A DNA stretch of 64,000 nt from Cladorrhinum sp. PSN259 (GCA_033725935.1 MU867086.1:405062-469061); one strand, 5' to 3'. Numbered from the stretch's first letter, positions 1-9,738 are shown. Notes: generated from the sequence alone by a model not told the origin. Translations and numbers: made by a program.

Positions 1-1284
1 CGGCACTGTGTCCCCGCCTGCCTCCAGGCGAAACTTGAAGCCCTTGGTCGTGACGTCGGTAGCTTGGGCCCGAATGCGCCAGCCGCTGGTGGGAGAAGAG
101 ACGCCCAAATCTAGTTCGTTGAGCCATACAATGACATTTGGCGGCGAGGAATAAGGCCGCGGAAAATTGACGGTGCCGATTGTCTTCTTTGGCGGCGCAT
201 CTCCGACGCGCTTGTTGTCCTCGGTCGAAAACTGGCCTATTTGGAAGTCCGGGTCAGTCGCCGCCGCATGGAACCAGGTGCAGCTGGCCGAGTATAGCCT
301 TGTGTCGGACCATGTGTCGATGTGAATCTTGGCCGAATTTTTCTTGATCCTGTCGGCATGGGCCTTGACGCGAATGTTGGTTGCGCCGTTGACATCGAGC
401 CAGTTCAGCCCCACGGCGAGAGACGGAGCCGTGCTGTAGTCGCCGACCAGGGCTTGGATCTTGGAGGCCTTCCTCCCCGTGTCGTCCCAGTTTCTCACCT
501 CCATGGTGTTGAAAGTGAAAACGGGAGTGGGAGCTGGTGGGTAGGCTTCGGCTATGATCATCTTGTCCTTGGCCGACAGCTGCCAGTTGTCGCCGCTCGA
601 GTACTTTCCCTTGGTGAACTCGGCAGGGATGGGGTAGAGCATGATCGAGTCTCGATCGAATTCCGAGCTCAGGATACCGACCGGGTTAGATCGGTTGAGC
701 ACATTAATGTCGACCTCGCTGCGGCTCATGCCAAGCCCCTTGTAATATTGGTAGACAACCGGCTTGTCCCATGGTATGGAAAAGCTCGGTGACTGGTGCT
801 CGTGGATGCATCCCAGGACATGGCCGAATTCGTGCAGGATGTCGGCCGAGAAATTCCTTTCCGGGGCCGCATCCGGAAGGTCGCCAAAGTTAACCGTCGG
901 CTTATCGTCAGGCCAGGCTAGACATTCCGTGCCGACGGCCGACCACGTCGACCTGCTGTTGTCGAAGTTGACTCGGACCTCGGCACGCCCTGCAGTGACA
1001 AAGTCAAACTTGATGTTGGCATATTTGGTCCACTCGTTGGCGTACTGTCGAACCTTGGACTTTTGTTTATCCGACCCGTTGAGAAAGCGCACACGCAAAG
1101 TTCGTCCATTTTTCCACTTTGTGCCGATGCGGATCGCGGCGCGGAGCATTGGCACTGGTGCGTCCGAGCCGGCCCGCGAAAGGTCGGGGCCGTTGAGGGG
1201 GTTTTCTTCGATGGCCAGTTCATCCGCCCGTGCCCGAAGAGCGGCCGTTATCGGGGGATGAGTGCAGGTACGGAAGCCAGCCAT
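1..1284 (-). CDS. Astacin-like zinc metalloprotease with tandem H-type lectin domains (3' end off window)
   Basis: One uninterrupted frame of 428 codons runs from the ATG at 1284-1282 to the left edge without a stop, so the C-terminus is missing. Residues 151-162 carry HEFGHVLGCIHE, the extended zinc site HExxHxxGxxHE of astacin-type (M12A) metzincins, and residues 213-218 carry the SIMLYP Met-turn (M215, Y217). Two segments, about residues 255-345 and 368 onward, have the H-type lectin pattern (aromatic-rich strand, PP.V.V.L..LD..., then a GF...L strand). The family cleaves peptide bonds; the lectin domains would bind carbohydrate, so a role on glycoproteins or foreign cell surfaces is inferred. 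No signal peptide is visible. The chosen start gives MAGFRTCTHPPI, which reads like a genuine N-terminus; an extra 5' exon cannot be excluded. An 84 bp direct repeat lies just upstream. Divergently placed from the gene at 2238. Confidence 0.85.
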   Translation of the reverse strand, partial: MAGFRTCTHPPITAALRARADELAIEENPLNGPDLSRAGSDAPVPMLRAAIRIGTKWKNGRTLRVRFLNGSDKQKSKVRQYANEWTKYANIKFDFVTAGRAEVRVNFDNSRSTWSAVGTECLAWPDDKPTVNFGDLPDAAPERNFSADILHEFGHVLGCIHEHQSPSFSIPWDKPVVYQYYKGLGMSRSEVDINVLNRSNPVGILSSEFDRDSIMLYPIPAEFTKGKYSSGDNWQLSAKDKMIIAEAYPPAPTPVFTFNTMEVRNWDDTGRKASKIQALVGDYSTAPSLAVGLNWLDVNGATNIRVKAHADRIKKNSAKIHIDTWSDTRLYSASCTWFHAAATDPDFQIGQFSTEDNKRVGDAPPKKTIGTVNFPRPYSSPPNVIVWLNELDLGVSSPTSGWRIRAQATDVTTKGFKFRLEAGGDTVP

Positions 1285-1340
1285 GGCTAAGATGAGGTGA
1301 GAGTGGCAGCTTGTCGAGATTCTGGTGGATGAAGGCTAGA

Positions 1341-1424
1341 GCCGAAGCAGAAATGGGGAGGAGTAGGGGCCAAGGCATAAACAGTAAATGACAATTCATC
1401 AAAGAAGAGAAATCAACTGTGTCT
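1341..1424 (+). repeat. 84 bp direct repeat, copy 1
   Basis: Starts GCCGAAGCAGAAATGGGG and ends AATCAACTGTGTCT. It matches 1505-1588 at 83 of 84 positions; the difference is ACAATTC against ATAATTC. It lies 57 bp upstream of the metalloprotease start. Confidence 0.95.
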
Positions 1425-1504
1425 AGCACGAGGGCGATGGCGCAGCAAACATTAACATAAACGCAAAAATTGGTGCAGTGTCTTGCGGAAAGGCCTTTTT
1501 CAAT

Positions 1505-1588
1505 GCCGAAGCAGAAATGGGGAGGAGTAGGGGCCAAGGCATAAACAGTAAATGATAATTCATCAAAGAAGAGAAATCAACTGTGTCT
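1505..1588 (+). repeat. 84 bp direct repeat, copy 2
   Basis: Second copy of 1341-1424, offset by 164 bp with 80 bp of unrelated sequence between the copies. The single difference is a C to T change, so the duplication is recent. Confidence 0.95.
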
Positions 1589-2237
1589 CCGTTGTGGGCA
1601 CACATGCATGTCACACGGTAAAACAACAAAAACTGGGTCACTTGACTGAGTAAAAATGAGTTGGTTACCTCGAAAGGTTGACACAGAAAGTGATCACTCA
1701 ACAAGTTGTCCTTTCAAGAACAAATAAATTCATGTCCACCCACTCCCTTCTAGCCCGCGTCTACCTGAATATGCATCATACACAGTGCCCTCCCTCGAGC
1801 TCTAGTCTATGCCTGTTTAATCAAATTTGCACATGCAACCCTCGCCGAGGTTGAATCGTGAAACACAACTGAGCGATCCCCAATATATCCAAGCACAGCT
1901 GCTCCTTTCGGGTTGCTTCTAAAGTCTGAAAAATTATCTATTTCTACGTCGCGTCCGTTCGATCATGGGGCCCTTTGGCGATGGGACAAAAACAACGAGC
2001 AGCCTGCACCATGTGCTAAAATCCCAGCTGGGCAGCGACGCATTCCGGCTGAAGGAGCGTTCTGGGAGACGCCGAGATGGTTGGGCACTGGCGTGGGGGG
2101 ATGTCTGGCTCTATTGCCCAAGAGCAAGCCATGCAACCCGACCAAAGTTAGGAAAAAAGTGCAGGACCTGACGACGTTAAGACTCTCAACAAAGCAACGA
2201 CGACAGACGCACCCATCAACTCAAGCACAGCTCCCAA

Positions 2238-2960
2238 ATGGGCCAGTCCGCCGGCAAAGAATCGGCCCCGGCCAAGACACACCTCCATCTACACCAAGGC
2301 GCACCACCCCGCAAAATGCAAACAAACCTCCCAGGCCCTCGCGAGACCATCGTCTCGGCGGTGCACGGCAACACGGGCTGCTCCGACAATGCCAGCCCAG
2401 TGGCCGTCTATCACTACGCCCAGGGCGTGGTCATCACCCCGCCGCCCTCCCCTTCCTCCAGCTCCAAACCGAGCGTCAAGGACGCTGTACGTGTGGGCAA
2501 GATACACTTCACCCTCCCAACACTGAGGGCCGCCGAGGAGAATACAACCAACGGCACGCTCACAGGCCGAGCAATGGTATCTACATCTCTTGAGATTCAA
2601 GCGGCGCCGTATGCCCATCCTGGCACATCACTCGATGTGTCAGGACCGGGAAGGGGAAAAGGAAAGGGACAAGGACAGGCCGACATTACGGCTGTCGAGC
2701 TCTACAGTGGCCGGGATTCACTGGGATCGTGGGGAGGGGGTGCGCCCAAGGAGAAAGAGAGTTGGCAGTCGACGCCACTGCCTGCCCACGATGACTTTAG
2801 GATTCATCTTGGCACGAACATCCACGGGTCGTCGCAGGACGGGCTCGCCGATAACCCGGGGGGTCTAGGAGTGACGCTGACTGTCGAGTTTCGAGGTGGC
2901 GAGGCCGCGCTGATGATTTCGTCGGTGGCATTGGTTCGGACAGTGAGGGGCAGAGGTTAA
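2238..2960 (+). CDS. Hypothetical protein, possible beta-sandwich
   Basis: An open frame of 240 codons; a second in-frame ATG at 2316 (residue 27) would remove a basic, low-complexity leader and may be the true start. I do not recognise the protein with confidence. It alternates short hydrophobic strands with Ser/Pro/Gly-rich loops (a Pro/Ser run near residues 69-80 and a Gly/Lys run near 135-145). It ends in a strand-rich block (GLGVTLTVEF, then ALMISSVALV) that reminds me of fungal proteins of the DUF6623 type, where a similar block closes the fold; this is a weak resemblance only. No signal peptide, membrane segment or intron is seen. It diverges from the lectin metalloprotease and may share its promoter region. 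Confidence 0.5.
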   Translation: MGQSAGKESAPAKTHLHLHQGAPPRKMQTNLPGPRETIVSAVHGNTGCSDNASPVAVYHYAQGVVITPPPSPSSSSKPSVKDAVRVGKIHFTLPTLRAAEENTTNGTLTGRAMVSTSLEIQAAPYAHPGTSLDVSGPGRGKGKGQGQADITAVELYSGRDSLGSWGGGAPKEKESWQSTPLPAHDDFRIHLGTNIHGSSQDGLADNPGGLGVTLTVEFRGGEAALMISSVALVRTVRGRG

Positions 2961-3768
2961 GGGAATGCACGTCTAAGGTTCATTGGTTTTCAAAGTGCTT
3001 TCAGTTGGACGAGGTCGAGGAGGAGAATGTTTGGGAATGGAAATAGGTTTAGCGTAACTACCCACTTGCATAATTGCATTTCTATTTGAAAGTTGAAAAT
3101 CTCCTATTCGAGCCGACATGCCAAGCCCTACACTCCTATGACGTGGCCGATCACAAGCTAGAGCTCGCTCCGGAACATGTCCAAAACTTGCAGCTTCTCC
3201 CCCAAGCACTCACAGGTTCATACTCGTCCACCTATCATCATTTTTTCCCATCGCTTTTTAACCACTTCGACCCTCCTTGCCTGCGACCCAATTACCATGG
3301 GTAATTTACAGCCCCAGCTTGGGCATCCATCCCTGCACCCCGAATCGAATGTGCATGAAAATGGGGAGAGTTGCAGAGCCAAGATGGAAGTGGTGTAGGA
3401 TTTGTTTGGGAAGACTTGCAGTTTTGCCCGCTGACCTCTTGCGTCACTCTGTTCTTACACAGATACACAACAATCTCAAACGTGGCCAGGTTTTTGTTTG
3501 CATTCCAAAGATGATGCATTGCTGCCAAACCCAGGTCGAAAGGACAGCTCAGAGGAACATTTTGCCAATCACCATCACCCTTCATTTTCGGCGCATGCGC
3601 GACAACCGAACCGATATGGCCGCGCGCAACTAGTTTGTAATGCATGTGCCGTGACAAGACTTAATACGCCATCATGCTCACGGCACTGAGAACCGGGCTT
3701 TCTCAAACACACCCACAAACCATTTACAAGCCTTCAATAGCAATAACCAGGCAGCAGCCTAACACACC
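2961..3768. other. Intergenic region
   Basis: Spacer upstream of the VWA/alpha-kinase gene. Short open frames on both strands show no family features. I see no repeat or RNA gene. Confidence 0.6.
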
Positions 3769-6567
3769 ATGGCCTCACACACGCGCAGATCCTCTTCGAC
3801 TGTGACCACATTGGTGGCCGAGTCAACCACTACCGAAGAACACCGGGACAAGGAGGAGTTCGAACGGCTACTTCGCGAGGCTAGACATCCTGCGGCTACG
3901 AAGCCATGCGAAATCGAAGAAGAGTTTAAGCGCATGCGTTTAGAGTTCCGTGGGCCCGCTACACCCTCGACTTCGGTACCCACGTCGCCGAGAACGCCGA
4001 CAACATCGACACGCACTCGCGAGCGTCTCCGGGAGGCTGAGGAGGAGCTAGCCCGGGCACGTCGAGGCGAGCCTCCGGCAACATCAACGCGGACTCGAGA
4101 GAGACTTTGGGAGATTGAGGAGGAGCTAGCCCGGGCAAAACGAGGCGCCCAAGGACCGTATACTCCGCCCGCTTCGGCACACACATCGCCGCTGACATCG
4201 ACACGTACTCGCGAGCGTCTCCGGGAGGCTGAGGAGGAGCTAGCCCGAGCACGTCGAGGCGAGCCTCCGGCAACATCAACGCGGACTCGTGAGCGACTTC
4301 GGGAGATTGAGGAGGAGCTAGAGCGGGCACGTCGTAAGGTCCCGCCCCCCACTTCAACAGGAACTCGAGAGAGGCTTCGTCAAGCCGAAGAGAGAGCCCG
4401 TAAGGCCGAGGCCCTCGCCAGTCGTTTAAAACGCGAGGCGGACGTGGCCGCGGGATTCCCCGGAGATGCAAGTCGCCGGCTGAGGGACCTCAAGCGCGCC
4501 GAATCCGAAGCCGCATCCCGGATGGGAAAACGGTCAACGGCGGGACTGCTCAAAGCTGCCTGCTCGACTGACCTACTCTTCCTCATCGACACGACGGGCT
4601 CGATGCACAACTACATCGAGGCAGCCAAGAACCAAGTAAGGACCATTGTTAGCGATATCGGGAATGCGTTCTACAATGAAGCCGAGATCCGCATCGCCGT
4701 CGTCAGCTACAAGGACCACTCAGACTCGCCTAATATCGAGTTTCTGGACTTTACAACTTCGGTCTCTGCTGTATATTCCTTCTTGGACAGGCTGAAGGCT
4801 AGCGGCGGATCAGACGCACCCGAGGATGTCCTCGGCGGGCTCCGTCAAGCTCTAGACGCATCTTGGAGGCACCAGACGCGATGCATTATCCACATTGCCG
4901 ATGCGCCGCCCCACGGCCGTACCCTACACGATTTTCGTGATAATGCTGATTCGTATGCCACTCCCGGCAGCGAGCCACATGGCCTCACCCACCAGTCCTT
5001 GCTGCCCCGACTGGTGAGCCTCCACATAAATTACGCCCTGCTTCGTATCAACAACAGCACGGACCGCATGGCCTACACCTTTCTTCAAGCCTACGGAGCT
5101 GCGGCGGCCGATGGCGCCCTGCTACCAACCAACAAATATGCGGGCTCTGTGGTGAGCGGAACCGGGCGCGGCGCTGCGGGCAGCCTGCTATTCCGCGAGG
5201 CCGAGCTGGGCACTACTTTTGCAGCGCTGCGATACTTGGTAGTCAAAGCTGTTACGGCATCAGCCTCGCGTACCGCTGTCCGCCACGTTACCTGGATGGA
5301 CAAGAAAAACCCGGGTTCAGGGTTGGTGCCCATTACCGAGTTGTCGGAAGCTGAAACAGCTGTCGATAGTGTGCCGCTTGATTCTTCTCCTGCTCAGTGG
5401 GACTCGGAGTCGTGGTTTGATGAGACGCTTACCCTCCACGGCTTCAGCTTAGAGGCTATCGTCCACGAGGCTACAACTCTCGATGACATGATGGCGTCGG
5501 ATGAGAGCATTGGCGTCAGTGTGTTGCACCTTACCGTCAAAAAGCGGAAGAACCCGTTCGCCCAGGGCGCGCTGCGCTTAGCCTTCCACGCGCGCACTGC
5601 AGCCTCGACAGCTCACTACGTCGTCAAGACGTCTAAGCGTAGAGAAGAGCTCCCCGTCTTCGTCGAAGAGATGCGCTGCCAGGCCCTCGCCAAGTCCTTC
5701 GCCCTCGAGTTCAACAGCTTTTTTGACGGAGAGCACACCATCGACTTCGTCACCACGACGTGCTTCAAAGGCTGCTCCTCGTCAGCCGATGCCGCATCCT
5801 GCATCTCGCTCGAACCTTTCCTTGATGGTAAATACGTCAAGTACAATGGCAACGCCGGCTTCGTTGATGAGAAGGACGACAGTCCGGCTAACCGAGCGGC
5901 TCAAGCATTTTCTCACTTCACCTTTGAGCGGTCAAAAGGTCGATTCCTCGTCTGCGACCTCCAGGGGGTAGGCGAGTTCCTGACAGATCCCGTTGTCCAC
6001 ACGGCTGATGAGAACCGCTTCAAGTTATCGCGCACCAACCTCGGGTTGGAGGGCATGAAGCTCTTCTTCATGTCCCACCAATGCAATGACGAATGCCGCC
6101 GGTTGGGACTGCGCAGCAGCCAGGATACCCTCAAGTCCGACACCCCCATCTTCCGCGAGTCGTGGCCTCCAATGGCCGAGGCCGTCTGCTGCTCCAATAA
6201 AATGTGCGAGCGCATCCTGCGGCGCGGCGAGGCTAATTCGGTCGAGAGGTATCCTGGATATCATTGGTGCCATGAATGCTTGCCGCAGCTGGAAGCCTTC
6301 ATGGTTAAGTGGGTGTGCGCCGAGGACGGCCCCCCAACCCATGACTTTGAGGTCTCGCGCTTCTTCTACGAGTCACAAGGTTTGCCCGTGCCCCGCAAGT
6401 GCCAGCGTCACCGCGAGGGCGGCGCCATGACGGCAATCAGCGACGAGATTGGAGCTTTTGGGGCTGTTTCGTTTCGCGAAACCATGCGCAAATCAGCCCG
6501 TGCCATGGACAGCACCATGGTAGCCGGGGCGCTCTGGGACAGCCTAAATTCCGCAAGTATGAAATGA
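3769..6567 (+). CDS. VWA domain plus atypical alpha-kinase (MHCK/EF2K-type)
   Basis: Intronless 932-residue protein. Residues about 20-235 are charged heptad-like repeats (units TSTRTRERLREAEEEL...), predicted coiled coil. A von Willebrand A domain follows from about 268, with a MIDAS-like DTTGS at 274-278 that would bind a metal ion. From about 555 to 785 is an alpha-kinase domain: VVKTSK, the CDLQG catalytic segment with D730, LTDPVVHT, the NLGLEGM loop and the zinc module SHQCNDEC (H770, C772, C776). Alpha-kinases phosphorylate Ser/Thr, often in helical targets such as myosin heavy chain or EF2. The same VWA-plus-kinase order is known from Dictyostelium VwkA. The C-terminal 150 residues have further Cys/His pairs (CCSNKMC, WCHEC). 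Probably an active cytosolic kinase; its target is unknown. The repeat block was duplicated recently. Confidence 0.9.
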   Translation: MASHTRRSSSTVTTLVAESTTTEEHRDKEEFERLLREARHPAATKPCEIEEEFKRMRLEFRGPATPSTSVPTSPRTPTTSTRTRERLREAEEELARARRGEPPATSTRTRERLWEIEEELARAKRGAQGPYTPPASAHTSPLTSTRTRERLREAEEELARARRGEPPATSTRTRERLREIEEELERARRKVPPPTSTGTRERLRQAEERARKAEALASRLKREADVAAGFPGDASRRLRDLKRAESEAASRMGKRSTAGLLKAACSTDLLFLIDTTGSMHNYIEAAKNQVRTIVSDIGNAFYNEAEIRIAVVSYKDHSDSPNIEFLDFTTSVSAVYSFLDRLKASGGSDAPEDVLGGLRQALDASWRHQTRCIIHIADAPPHGRTLHDFRDNADSYATPGSEPHGLTHQSLLPRLVSLHINYALLRINNSTDRMAYTFLQAYGAAAADGALLPTNKYAGSVVSGTGRGAAGSLLFREAELGTTFAALRYLVVKAVTASASRTAVRHVTWMDKKNPGSGLVPITELSEAETAVDSVPLDSSPAQWDSESWFDETLTLHGFSLEAIVHEATTLDDMMASDESIGVSVLHLTVKKRKNPFAQGALRLAFHARTAASTAHYVVKTSKRREELPVFVEEMRCQALAKSFALEFNSFFDGEHTIDFVTTTCFKGCSSSADAASCISLEPFLDGKYVKYNGNAGFVDEKDDSPANRAAQAFSHFTFERSKGRFLVCDLQGVGEFLTDPVVHTADENRFKLSRTNLGLEGMKLFFMSHQCNDECRRLGLRSSQDTLKSDTPIFRESWPPMAEAVCCSNKMCERILRRGEANSVERYPGYHWCHECLPQLEAFMVKWVCAEDGPPTHDFEVSRFFYESQGLPVPRKCQRHREGGAMTAISDEIGAFGAVSFRETMRKSARAMDSTMVAGALWDSLNSASMK
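4003..4350 (+). repeat. In-frame tandem repeats coding coiled-coil units
   Basis: Four units begin with TSTRTRERL at 4003, 4081, 4195 and 4273 (26, 38, 26 and 26 codons); a fifth, degenerate unit starts at 4351. About 100 bp from 4006 recur almost unchanged from 4198, which shows a duplication of a two-unit block 192 bp long. Confidence 0.9.
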
Positions 6568-6820
6568 TTTGTTCCATGTACATAGTCGCAATGAGAACGC
6601 TACCGAATTTCAAAAATGATAATTTTGCTATAGAATAATTGATCTATGATAAAAGAATGATACTTGTGGAGCAGGGCTCTCATATTTGGTAATAGCTTGA
6701 TACGCTCTCGAGTAAACCATCGAGGTACCCGTTCCCCTTGCACTTGGTCTCGACACAGCACCGCGAATGTAGGTACGCGCCAAGGGGCTGTGCCGGTGGG
6801 CACTTACAAGACGAGCATTC

Positions 6821-7261
6821 TTGTGGGTCGGGGTCCCTGAGAAGATGGGAACCAGTCGGTGGGGTTGTTCCGACCTCCTGAGCGACGAATGGGAGTGGAA
6901 GAGCATTATACGACATCCGTCGGGAGACGTAGCGAAGCGGTTGGAGGGCACTAAGCAGAAATTTATTAAGCTGTCTGCGGGGACGGCCATGAACCAAGAG
7001 ATTGAGGAGGTAAGGTTTAACGATTGGTTTATAGAGCAGTGTCCGCGATATGGCGGCAAGTATGAGTTTTATAATGTCATAGCGGTTGGAAGAGTTGGTG
7101 GTGATGTTGCATGCAGGTTGACTATGGGGCGTGTGGTTAAGGAGGCATGGGAGGCGCTGGTAACTGAGTGGTGTGAGATAAAACTAGGTTATTGGAGGTT
7201 ATGTGAAGATTGCCTACCGTTAAATCTAGCTAATGGGCAGCCATCCGGCCTCATAACCTAA
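6821..7261 (+). pseudogene. C-terminal fragment of a HET-type incompatibility protein
   Basis: A 146-codon frame whose last part reads YNVIAVGR...ACRLTMGRVVKEAW followed by a W.EIKLG ending. This pattern (YNVLW...G.AYRKGIGRV.KEAW...W..I.LG) is the usual C-terminus of fungal heterokaryon-incompatibility (HET) proteins and related large hypothetical proteins. The N-terminal HET domain is absent; upstream DNA shows no continuation and downstream DNA is AT-rich. I read it as a decayed remnant, though a small gene is possible. Family recognition is from memory of the pattern. Confidence 0.45.
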
Positions 7262-8312
7262 TTAACTATCTGACTAACCTGAGGCCTCTGCCCCCCCGCG
7301 GACACCTCTTAAACAAAATCTTTAAGCGGATAGATATATAGGCAAGGATTCTTAAGACTATTCATTCATAGTGGGTTTGAACACAATATAGCTCCCAGAC
7401 CATAGCTTATATATAGGCGGGAAATTGGGGTAGTCCCTCCTCCCCAGGTGCTTTCTAAGCCTTGGCTGCGAATCCCTAAGGGTAATTAACGTGAGTCGCC
7501 TTCGTCAAACATCTGCGCCTCTAGCTTTATAAGATTCTCTAGCAGATGAATAACCCTAATTACCTACCTGTCAGTTATGTATGCAATTGTAAGCTTAGGT
7601 TATAATGCCAGTCCATTAGGGTGATTTTCGGCAAGTACCCTCTTATATACTTCCACCACATGCTTAAGCATATCGACTATTTCTTTACTTAACTATTTAA
7701 GCGGTAAGCTAATGCAAGCGTGTGTTATAATGTTAGTTGACTAGGATAATTTTCGGTATCTTTACTTAATTGCTACTAATAACACTACTTTAACATGCTA
7801 TCTCCCTTAATCAATCATCCCCTAACAACTATTTTAATTAGCCTTAGGGAACGTTAATCTTTGGCGATTAGTAGGATAATACTAGGATACTAGATTAAAG
7901 TTCCCGTCCTAACCTAAATCGGTACCGGTACGTAATGATTACTCGTCCACTGTTACCTGGGACATCAGCGACCCTACCGTCATAACCGTAGAGTCGTGAT
8001 ACATGCGCATTCGGGACTTGGAGGCGGAAGTCGGCTATCTATAAGTGATAAGCGGCCCAATCACGTAAGGGCGCTAACAATACCACACTCAGGCTCAGCG
8101 CTATTATAACATGACCTAATTTACCGGTAGATTAATTTCAAGCCCCATCTACCAGGTAGGCACCCGTCCTTACCCTAGGTTTTTACTATTGGAGTTTCTT
8201 GTATATAAATAATGAACGGGACGGATCTGTCTGGCGTGGAAATGGACTGGATACTGTGTGTGATCGTTAGACATTACCGTATGTCTGGATCCCTAGGTTT
8301 GAAATCGCTAAG
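7262..8312. other. AT-rich intergenic region
   Basis: No credible gene. Two diverged stretches near 7586-7640 and 7711-7758 (both containing TTATAATG and ATTTTCGG) look like an old duplicated or RIP-damaged repeat. The last 120 bp are the promoter of the esterase. Confidence 0.5.
8202..8209 (+). promoter_or_regulatory. Candidate TATA box of the esterase
   Basis: TATATAAA lies 104 bp upstream of the ATG at 8313, a normal distance for a fungal core promoter. Sequence motif only. Confidence 0.4.
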
Positions 8313-9073
8313 ATGAAGTTCAACTCCTTCCTCGCCATCGCGGGCCTCGCTGCCGTGGGCATGGCCCAGACGAAGCTTAAAGTTAGTAAGTAGTAACGAC
8401 CCTAATCCTCCCCCTTTTACGCAACCCCCCGTACTTACACTTACTCCCAGTGTTCCTCGGCGACTCCATTACGGAAATAACCTGCTGGCGCCCCCAAGTA
8501 TGGTCTCAACTCGTGTCCGCCAACCTCACCTCCTCGATCCAACTAGTCGGCTCCATGAACTCGGTCTCCGGCAGCTGCTCCAAGCCCGCCGGCTTCGACG
8601 CCCGCCACGAAGGCCACTCGGGCTACCAAGCCTACGACGTAGCGCGCACCTACATTGCCGGCTGGGTGAAGAGCACCAAGCCTGACATCGTTAACTTCAT
8701 GCTCGGCACCAACGACGTCAACATCGGCAAGCGCGACGCTAACACCATTCTTAACGCCTACACCTCCATCCTGACCGCGATCCGCTCCGCCAACCCTAAC
8801 GTCAGCGTCATCATCGATAAGATGATCCCGACCAGCTGGAGCGACACTACGATTGAATCGGTAAACACGCAGATTCCGGCTTGGGCGAGTAAGAATTCTA
8901 CGCCGCAGAGCCCTATAACCGTAGCGGACTGTTCGCGGGCCGCCGGTATGACGAATGCTATGTTGCAGGGGGATAAGGTTCATCCGAACAGCCAGGGGGA
9001 TGCCTTCATTGCGAAGCAAATCGGACCAGTTTTGATCAAGGTGATTAAGGCGAAGCTGGAGACTACTGCTTGA
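8313..9073 (+). CDS. Secreted SGNH hydrolase, CE3 acetylxylan-esterase-like
   Basis: Two exons, 8313-8385 and 8451-9073; the 65 bp intron has donor GTAAGT and acceptor CCCAG, and the split codon is A|TG. The product is 231 residues. Residues 1-18 (MKFNSFLAIAGLAAVGMA) are a signal peptide, so the enzyme is secreted. Catalytic blocks are all present: LGDSITE with Ser30, GTND with Asn112, and DKVH with Asp199 and His202. The LGDSITE-TCWR start and small size fit carbohydrate esterase family 3, whose members remove acetyl groups from xylan; related SGNH lipases cannot be excluded. Looks intact and functional. The neighbours are TE-like or broken DNA, so no operon-like context helps. Confidence 0.88.
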
Positions 9074-9270
9074 AACTTCATCAAGTAGGAAAGGGATAAG
9101 TGTATCGTAACTGCGTAAGCCTCTCCATGGTGTGTTGCCGCATGGTAGCTAGGTAGGTAGGTAATTTTCTTCCCCGTACATCTGCGTCGTGGAGGGGAAG
9201 GGGGGGGGGGGGGGTCGTACCGGTGTAGAAATACTAAGTTTAGCAGTCTCGGGAATATAAGTATATAAAA
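9074..9270. other. 3' flank of the esterase with a G homopolymer
   Basis: Holds short GTAG repeats and an uninterrupted run of 15 G (9200-9214). No gene. Confidence 0.6.
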
Positions 9271-9738
9271 GTGCGAGATGATATCGATATTAAAGAAGGA
9301 ACCAAGAACCCTACCCGCCTGTTGGCGGAGTTTAACATCCTCTTCGAGCCAGATTATCCTTACACTTCCGGTGAATCGATCCATGCAAAGTGCAATCAGG
9401 CCAGGGCTGTCGCACGAACCCCGCGTGCATCGAACCTCCCCGAGATATACTATGGCCTAATTGCCTCGCTGGGCCGTATGATTAAGAGTGCGGCAAAGAG
9501 GGACTTAGCTGCGCAAGCCGTAAGTGATATACTCTGCTTTGAGATGGAAGCTAATATTAAGCAGCTAACTACTTTTTATTTGTTTTTGCTTGGTTATTGC
9601 GATGACAAACTTAAGGCCCTCGACGGTTGCGGTACCGATTTCGGAATTAGCGAGGACTATGCCCTCCCATGTGTTGGTGTCGGCTGCCCAGACGTCTTAG
9701 GCGTCTCGGCCGTTGTAGCCTGCGTGTCTGAGGCTTAG
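9271..9738 (+). pseudogene. Fragment of a nucleoside-phosphorylase (PNP_UDP) domain, NLR-type
   Basis: The frame contains IYYGLIASLGRMIKSA, then KRDLA, then ILCFEMEA. This matches the C-terminal half of the PNP_UDP_1 domain as found at the N-terminus of fungal NACHT/ankyrin proteins (I.HYG.IASGN.V.K.A..RD......G.LCFEMEAAG). The usual continuation (LVIRGICDYAD) is replaced by a degenerate stretch with LFLLGYCDD, after which similarity is lost. The first two thirds of the domain and any NACHT domain are missing. In the intact family the domain acts as a nucleotide-sensing or purine-cleaving effector. Here only a broken piece remains. Confidence 0.6.

Larger units (their letters stand above)
1285..2237. 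other. Divergent intergenic region
   Basis: This sequence lies between the metalloprotease (-) and the small gene at 2238 (+), so it should hold both promoters. I see no coding region. The only clear structure is the pair of 84 bp direct repeats at 1341-1424 and 1505-1588. Confidence 0.6.

Noticed and set aside
1220..1537. Signal-peptide-like frame MPWPLLLPISASALAF on the minus strand upstream of the metalloprotease
   Set aside because: It could be an upstream secretory exon, but no donor and acceptor pair keeps the frame into the protease. The same words occur in the second repeat copy, so it is probably chance.
3759..4352. 197-codon minus-strand ORF rich in Arg and Ser opposite the coiled-coil repeats
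   Set aside because: Mirror image of a GC-rich repeat in the VWA/kinase gene; low complexity only.
9200..9214. G homopolymer as a possible G-quadruplex or regulatory element
   Set aside because: A single uninterrupted run in a 3' flank; length may be a sequencing artefact.
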